In this document: one piece after another, positions 6,093 to 8,397 of the stretch | How positions within the stretch are numbered: the first letter of the stretch is position 1 | Layout: each line of letters starts with the position of its first letter | Origin: Rhodoferax sp. | Lineage (GTDB): Bacteria > Pseudomonadota > Gammaproteobacteria > Burkholderiales > Burkholderiaceae_C | DNA length: 8,397 nucleotides | Direction of reading: 5' to 3' | Assembly (NCBI GenBank): GCA_018882485.1 | Contig: VERU01000090.1 | Location: 1-8,397, forward strand | Notes under the pieces: model-generated | Seen by the model: the letters and a program-made list of their open reading frames with translations, nothing else | Database searches by the model: none | What the model was told of the DNA's origin: nothing | Made by a program: the position numbers and the translations under genes

Positions 6093-6527
6093 TCACCGGT
6101 CAGGCTTGGGGGTCAGGTCGTGCCGCTGGATCGCGTAACCCCGGTCGGCGTAATGGCGCCAGCGTTGCCGCGCCTGCTGGCGCTCGGCCTCGCTCTGGCC
6201 CACCACCTCGATCACCCGGGCAAAGCGCTCGAACCCCGTGGGCACCACGGGACAGCGGTTGACCAGCACATCGGCATGGGGCACCGAATCGGTGCGATCT
6301 GCCAGCACGACGGGCGACGCCTCCAGCACGTCGGGGTCGCTGTCTGCACGGCAGTGCGCCAGGAAATCGGTGGCCGAAAAAGCCCACAGGCGCTGGTCGA
6401 GCTCGTCCAGTTCCGGCTGCGGGGCGATCACCCCCACCCGAGAGCCGCCGGCCGTGGCCTTGCGCAGCAGGCGACAGAGGTAATCCATCGGCTGCGGGGC
6501 GTTGAAGTGGAAGGCGACCTCGGTCAC
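6093..6527 (-). CDS. holC: DNA polymerase III, chi subunit
   Basis: A 144-residue protein, close to the 147 residues of the E. coli chi subunit. Chi links the clamp loader (through psi) to single-stranded DNA-binding protein during replication. Family features seen: N-terminal TEVAFHFN (first beta strand), MDYLCRLLRKA (helix 1), LDQRLWAFSATDFLAH (about 44-59, the LW..F signature), and VLVNRCPVVPTGFERFARVIEVV (about 87-109), ending in a charged helix. The start is GTG, preceded by GGAAG with a 7-base gap, and overlaps the last four bases of pepA (GTGA), so translation is probably coupled to pepA. The pepA-holC order is widespread in beta- and gammaproteobacteria; in enterobacteria valS follows, but here livJ does. 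Confidence 0.93.
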   Translation of the reverse strand: MTEVAFHFNAPQPMDYLCRLLRKATAGGSRVGVIAPQPELDELDQRLWAFSATDFLAHCRADSDPDVLEASPVVLADRTDSVPHADVLVNRCPVVPTGFERFARVIEVVGQSEAERQQARQRWRHYADRGYAIQRHDLTPKPDR

Positions 6528-7969
6528 CGGACGGCTTCCGGACCCAGCAGGTATTCCAGCAGCAGCCCGACCGGCCGCCCGGTGGCGCCCTTGGCGGCCC
6601 CGCCGCGCCAGGCGGTACCCGCGATGTCCAGGTGGGCCCAGGGCAGCTTGCCGGCAAAACGCTGCAAGAACTTGGCCGCGGTGATCGACCCGCCGGGCCG
6701 TCCCGCCACATTGGCTACATCGGCAAAGCGGGATTTCAGGCCTTCAGCGTACTCGTCGTCCAGCGGCATGCGCCAGCACAGGTCCTGAGCCGCCTCGCCC
6801 GCGCGGCCCAGCGCACCTGCCAGGGCATCGTCGGCCGAAAAGAGGCCGCTGCGCACCGCGCCCAGCGCGATCACGCAGGCGCCGGTCAGGGTGGCGATGT
6901 CGATGACCGCCCTCGGCTTGAAGCGTTCGGCATACGTCAAGGCGTCGCACAGGATGAGCCGCCCTTCGGCATCGGTGTTGAGGATTTCGATGGTCTGGCC
7001 GCTCATGCTGGTCACCACATCGCCCGGCTTGACGCTGCGGCCATCGAGCAGGTTCTCGCAGGCCGGAATCAGGCCGACGACGTTCAGCGCCGGCCGCAAT
7101 TCGGCCAGCGCCCGGAACACCCCCAGCACACTGGCGGCGCCGGACATGTCGAACTTCATCTCGTCCATCTCCGGTGCCGGCTTGATGGAGATGCCCCCGC
7201 TGTCAAAGGTGATGCCCTTGCCCACCAGCACCGTGGGCGCCACACTCTTTGCCGCACCGTTGTAACGCAGCACGATGAAGCGCAGGGGCTGCTCCGAGCC
7301 CTGCGCCACGGCCATGAAGGCGCCCATCCCCAGCTTGGCCACCTCGCGCGGCCCCAGCACCTCGGCACGGATGCGCTCGCCATCGGCCAGTTGCCGCGCT
7401 GCCGCAGCCAGGTGGGTGGGGGTGGCATGGTTGCCCGGGCGGTTGGCCCATTCCTTGGCCAGTTCCACGCCGGCCACGGTGGCGGTCGCGCGGGCGAAAG
7501 CCGGCTTGAGGCCGCGTGATTCCGGCACGCCCACCGTCACCGCCTGCAGGGTGCGCGGCTGCGGCTTGGAATGGGTGTGGGTGTACACGTAGCTCGCATC
7601 GGCCACGGTGGTCACGGCTGCGCGCAGCGCGGCGGCATCCGGCGTCGATGCAAAACAGAGCAGCAGCCGCTTGACCTTGAGGGCCTGCGCCTGCCCCATG
7701 GCCGCAGCGACCGCCTTGCGCACCTCGGCCGCGCTGGCGGCGCCGATGCCCGCCAGGACCAGGCGCTGGGCGGCCAGCCCGGCTGGCCGGTACACGAAGA
7801 GGGTCTTGCCCGCCTTGGCCTCGGCATCACCCGCCTTCAGGGCCTGGGCCAGCAGCAGCGAGATCTTGTCCTGCGCCGTGGCCTGACCTTCGGCAAACAG
7901 CACGACCAGCAGGTCGCAGGCGCTGCGCTCGGCGGCGGCCAGACCCAGCGTCTTGAGTTGAAAGTTCAT
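6524..7969 (-). CDS. pepA: Leucyl aminopeptidase (peptidase family M17, cytosol aminopeptidase)
   Basis: A 481-residue two-metal aminopeptidase that removes N-terminal residues, preferring leucine, from peptides in the cytoplasm; E. coli PepA also cleaves Cys-Gly. The N-terminal macro-like domain covers about 1-165 and the catalytic domain the rest. Metal ligands Lys251, Asp256, Asp274, Asp333 and Glu335, and catalytic Lys263 and Arg337, all sit at a constant 19-residue offset from E. coli PepA. The M17 signature NTDAEGRL is at 331-338. Start ATG 7969 is chosen because MNFQLKTLG is a typical beginning and AGGAAAGAAG precedes it; the frame stays open upstream to 8206, but that part is antisense to lptF. 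Its stop overlaps the holC start. In E. coli PepA also acts as a DNA-binding accessory factor; whether this protein does so cannot be seen here. Confidence 0.97.
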   Translation of the reverse strand: MNFQLKTLGLAAAERSACDLLVVLFAEGQATAQDKISLLLAQALKAGDAEAKAGKTLFVYRPAGLAAQRLVLAGIGAASAAEVRKAVAAAMGQAQALKVKRLLLCFASTPDAAALRAAVTTVADASYVYTHTHSKPQPRTLQAVTVGVPESRGLKPAFARATATVAGVELAKEWANRPGNHATPTHLAAAARQLADGERIRAEVLGPREVAKLGMGAFMAVAQGSEQPLRFIVLRYNGAAKSVAPTVLVGKGITFDSGGISIKPAPEMDEMKFDMSGAASVLGVFRALAELRPALNVVGLIPACENLLDGRSVKPGDVVTSMSGQTIEILNTDAEGRLILCDALTYAERFKPRAVIDIATLTGACVIALGAVRSGLFSADDALAGALGRAGEAAQDLCWRMPLDDEYAEGLKSRFADVANVAGRPGGSITAAKFLQRFAGKLPWAHLDIAGTAWRGGAAKGATGRPVGLLLEYLLGPEAVR

Positions 7970-8051
7970 AATCGCACTTCTTTCCTGGTGGTTGCGGGGA
8001 CCCGGGCCGACGGCCGGACGATGCCGCGGCCCTGCAGCCCCGATCCGGACG
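7970..8051. promoter_or_regulatory. Divergent pepA-lptF intergenic region with a 10-base direct repeat
   Basis: These 82 GC-rich bases separate divergent starts and must hold signals for both genes. CCGGACGATG occurs at 8014-8023 and again at 8045-8054, where it includes the lptF ATG. No strong -35/-10 pair was found in either direction; the promoters may reach into the opposite coding sequences. Confidence 0.35.
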
Positions 8052-8397
8052 ATGTTATTCCATTCCTCCATCCGCAAGGAGCTGGCCCGCAGCTTCGGGG
8101 CAACGCTCATCGTGCTGACCACCGTGGTCATGACCATGACGCTGATTCGCACCCTGGGCCTGGCGTCGCGCGGCACCTTCGATCCCGCCGACGTGACGCT
8201 GGTCATGGGTTACACGGTGCTGGCCTACATGCCGACCATCCTGACCATGAGCCTGTTCATCGCCATCTTCAGCACCCTGTCGCGCATGCACCGCGACAGC
8301 GAAATGGTGATCTGGTTCAGCAGCGGCAAGGGTCTGGCGGCCTGGATCGGCCCGCTGCTGCGCTTTGCCTGGCCCATTCTGGCCGCCATCGCCATCC
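8052..8397 (+). CDS. lptF: LPS export ABC transporter permease LptF, N-terminal part
   Basis: The first 115 codons of a gene running off the right edge. LptF is an inner-membrane permease of the LptB2FG complex, which extracts lipopolysaccharide and feeds the Lpt bridge to the outer membrane. The beginning MLFHSSIRKELARSFGAT matches the family start. A first membrane segment spans about residues 17-36 (IVLTTVVMTMTLIRTL), a second about 50-75 (MGYTVLAYMPTILTMSLFIAIF). The conserved cytoplasmic loop SRMHRDSEMVIWFSSGKGL (about 77-95) contacts the LptB ATPase, and a third segment begins near 97. No clear Shine-Dalgarno sequence precedes the ATG. The divergent lptF/pepA arrangement is common in proteobacteria and supports the call; lptG is expected next, outside the window. 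Confidence 0.93.
   Translation, partial: MLFHSSIRKELARSFGATLIVLTTVVMTMTLIRTLGLASRGTFDPADVTLVMGYTVLAYMPTILTMSLFIAIFSTLSRMHRDSEMVIWFSSGKGLAAWIGPLLRFAWPILAAIAI

Noticed and set aside
6632..7519. Plus-strand open frame (295 codons) opposite pepA
   Set aside because: Antisense to the PepA catalytic domain, with a His/Gly/Ala-rich translation and no recognisable motif.
7970..8206. N-terminal extension of pepA by 79 codons
   Set aside because: The extension is antisense to lptF and the intergenic gap; the family start MNFQLK with a ribosome site is at 7969.
1..8397. CRISPR array, insertion sequence, phage or defence genes
   Set aside because: No spaced repeat array, terminal inverted repeats, transposase, integrase or defence-type protein was found on either strand.

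Overview
This 8.4-kb, GC-rich window looks like a chromosomal segment of a betaproteobacterium, most likely Burkholderiales and close to the Comamonadaceae. The reasons are the gene types, the GcvT C-terminus ending in RYYRG, the divergent lptF / pepA-holC arrangement, and the LivJ-type binding protein. The taxonomic call is inference from protein style, not from a search. There is no integrase, transposase, phage gene, CRISPR array or toxin-antitoxin pair; most of the window is ordinary housekeeping and transport DNA.

Layout from left to right. (1) The 3' end of gcvT (+), the aminomethyltransferase of the glycine cleavage system. (2) Convergent to it, ggt (-), a complete exported gamma-glutamyltransferase with all key catalytic residues. 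Its leader is rich in repeats. (3) A flavin split-barrel protein of the pyridoxamine-5'-phosphate-oxidase family (-), which diverges from (4) a MocR/PdxR-type regulator (+), a GntR winged helix fused to a PLP-dependent aminotransferase-like domain. Their shared intergenic region carries a plausible promoter and three copies of the hexamer AACTGG/CCAGTT, the best candidate operator in the window. (5) A tRNA-Ser(GGA) gene (-) with encoded CCA. (6) A rho-independent terminator (-) that ends livJ. (7) livJ (-), a periplasmic branched-chain amino-acid binding protein with no transporter partners nearby. (8) holC and pepA (-), the DNA polymerase III chi subunit and leucyl aminopeptidase, overlapping by 4 nt (GTGA). 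(9) Divergent from pepA, the first 115 codons of lptF (+), the LPS-export permease, running off the right edge.

How the genes may work together. The MocR regulator and the split-barrel protein form the one clear local regulatory unit: the regulator probably controls itself and its neighbour in response to a B6 vitamer or a PLP-amino-acid adduct. The pepA-holC pair is translationally coupled. ggt, pepA and gcvT could act in sequence on glutathione (gamma-glutamyl transfer, Cys-Gly cleavage, glycine breakdown), but they are separate transcription units and this link is speculative.

No wholly new system is evident. The points most worth a second look are the MocR operator and the non-ATG start it implies, and the inverted and tandem repeats in the ggt leader. 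No stretch longer than about 175 bases lacks a gene; the four larger intergenic stretches are 2082-2254, 2996-3084, 5943-6092 and 7970-8051.
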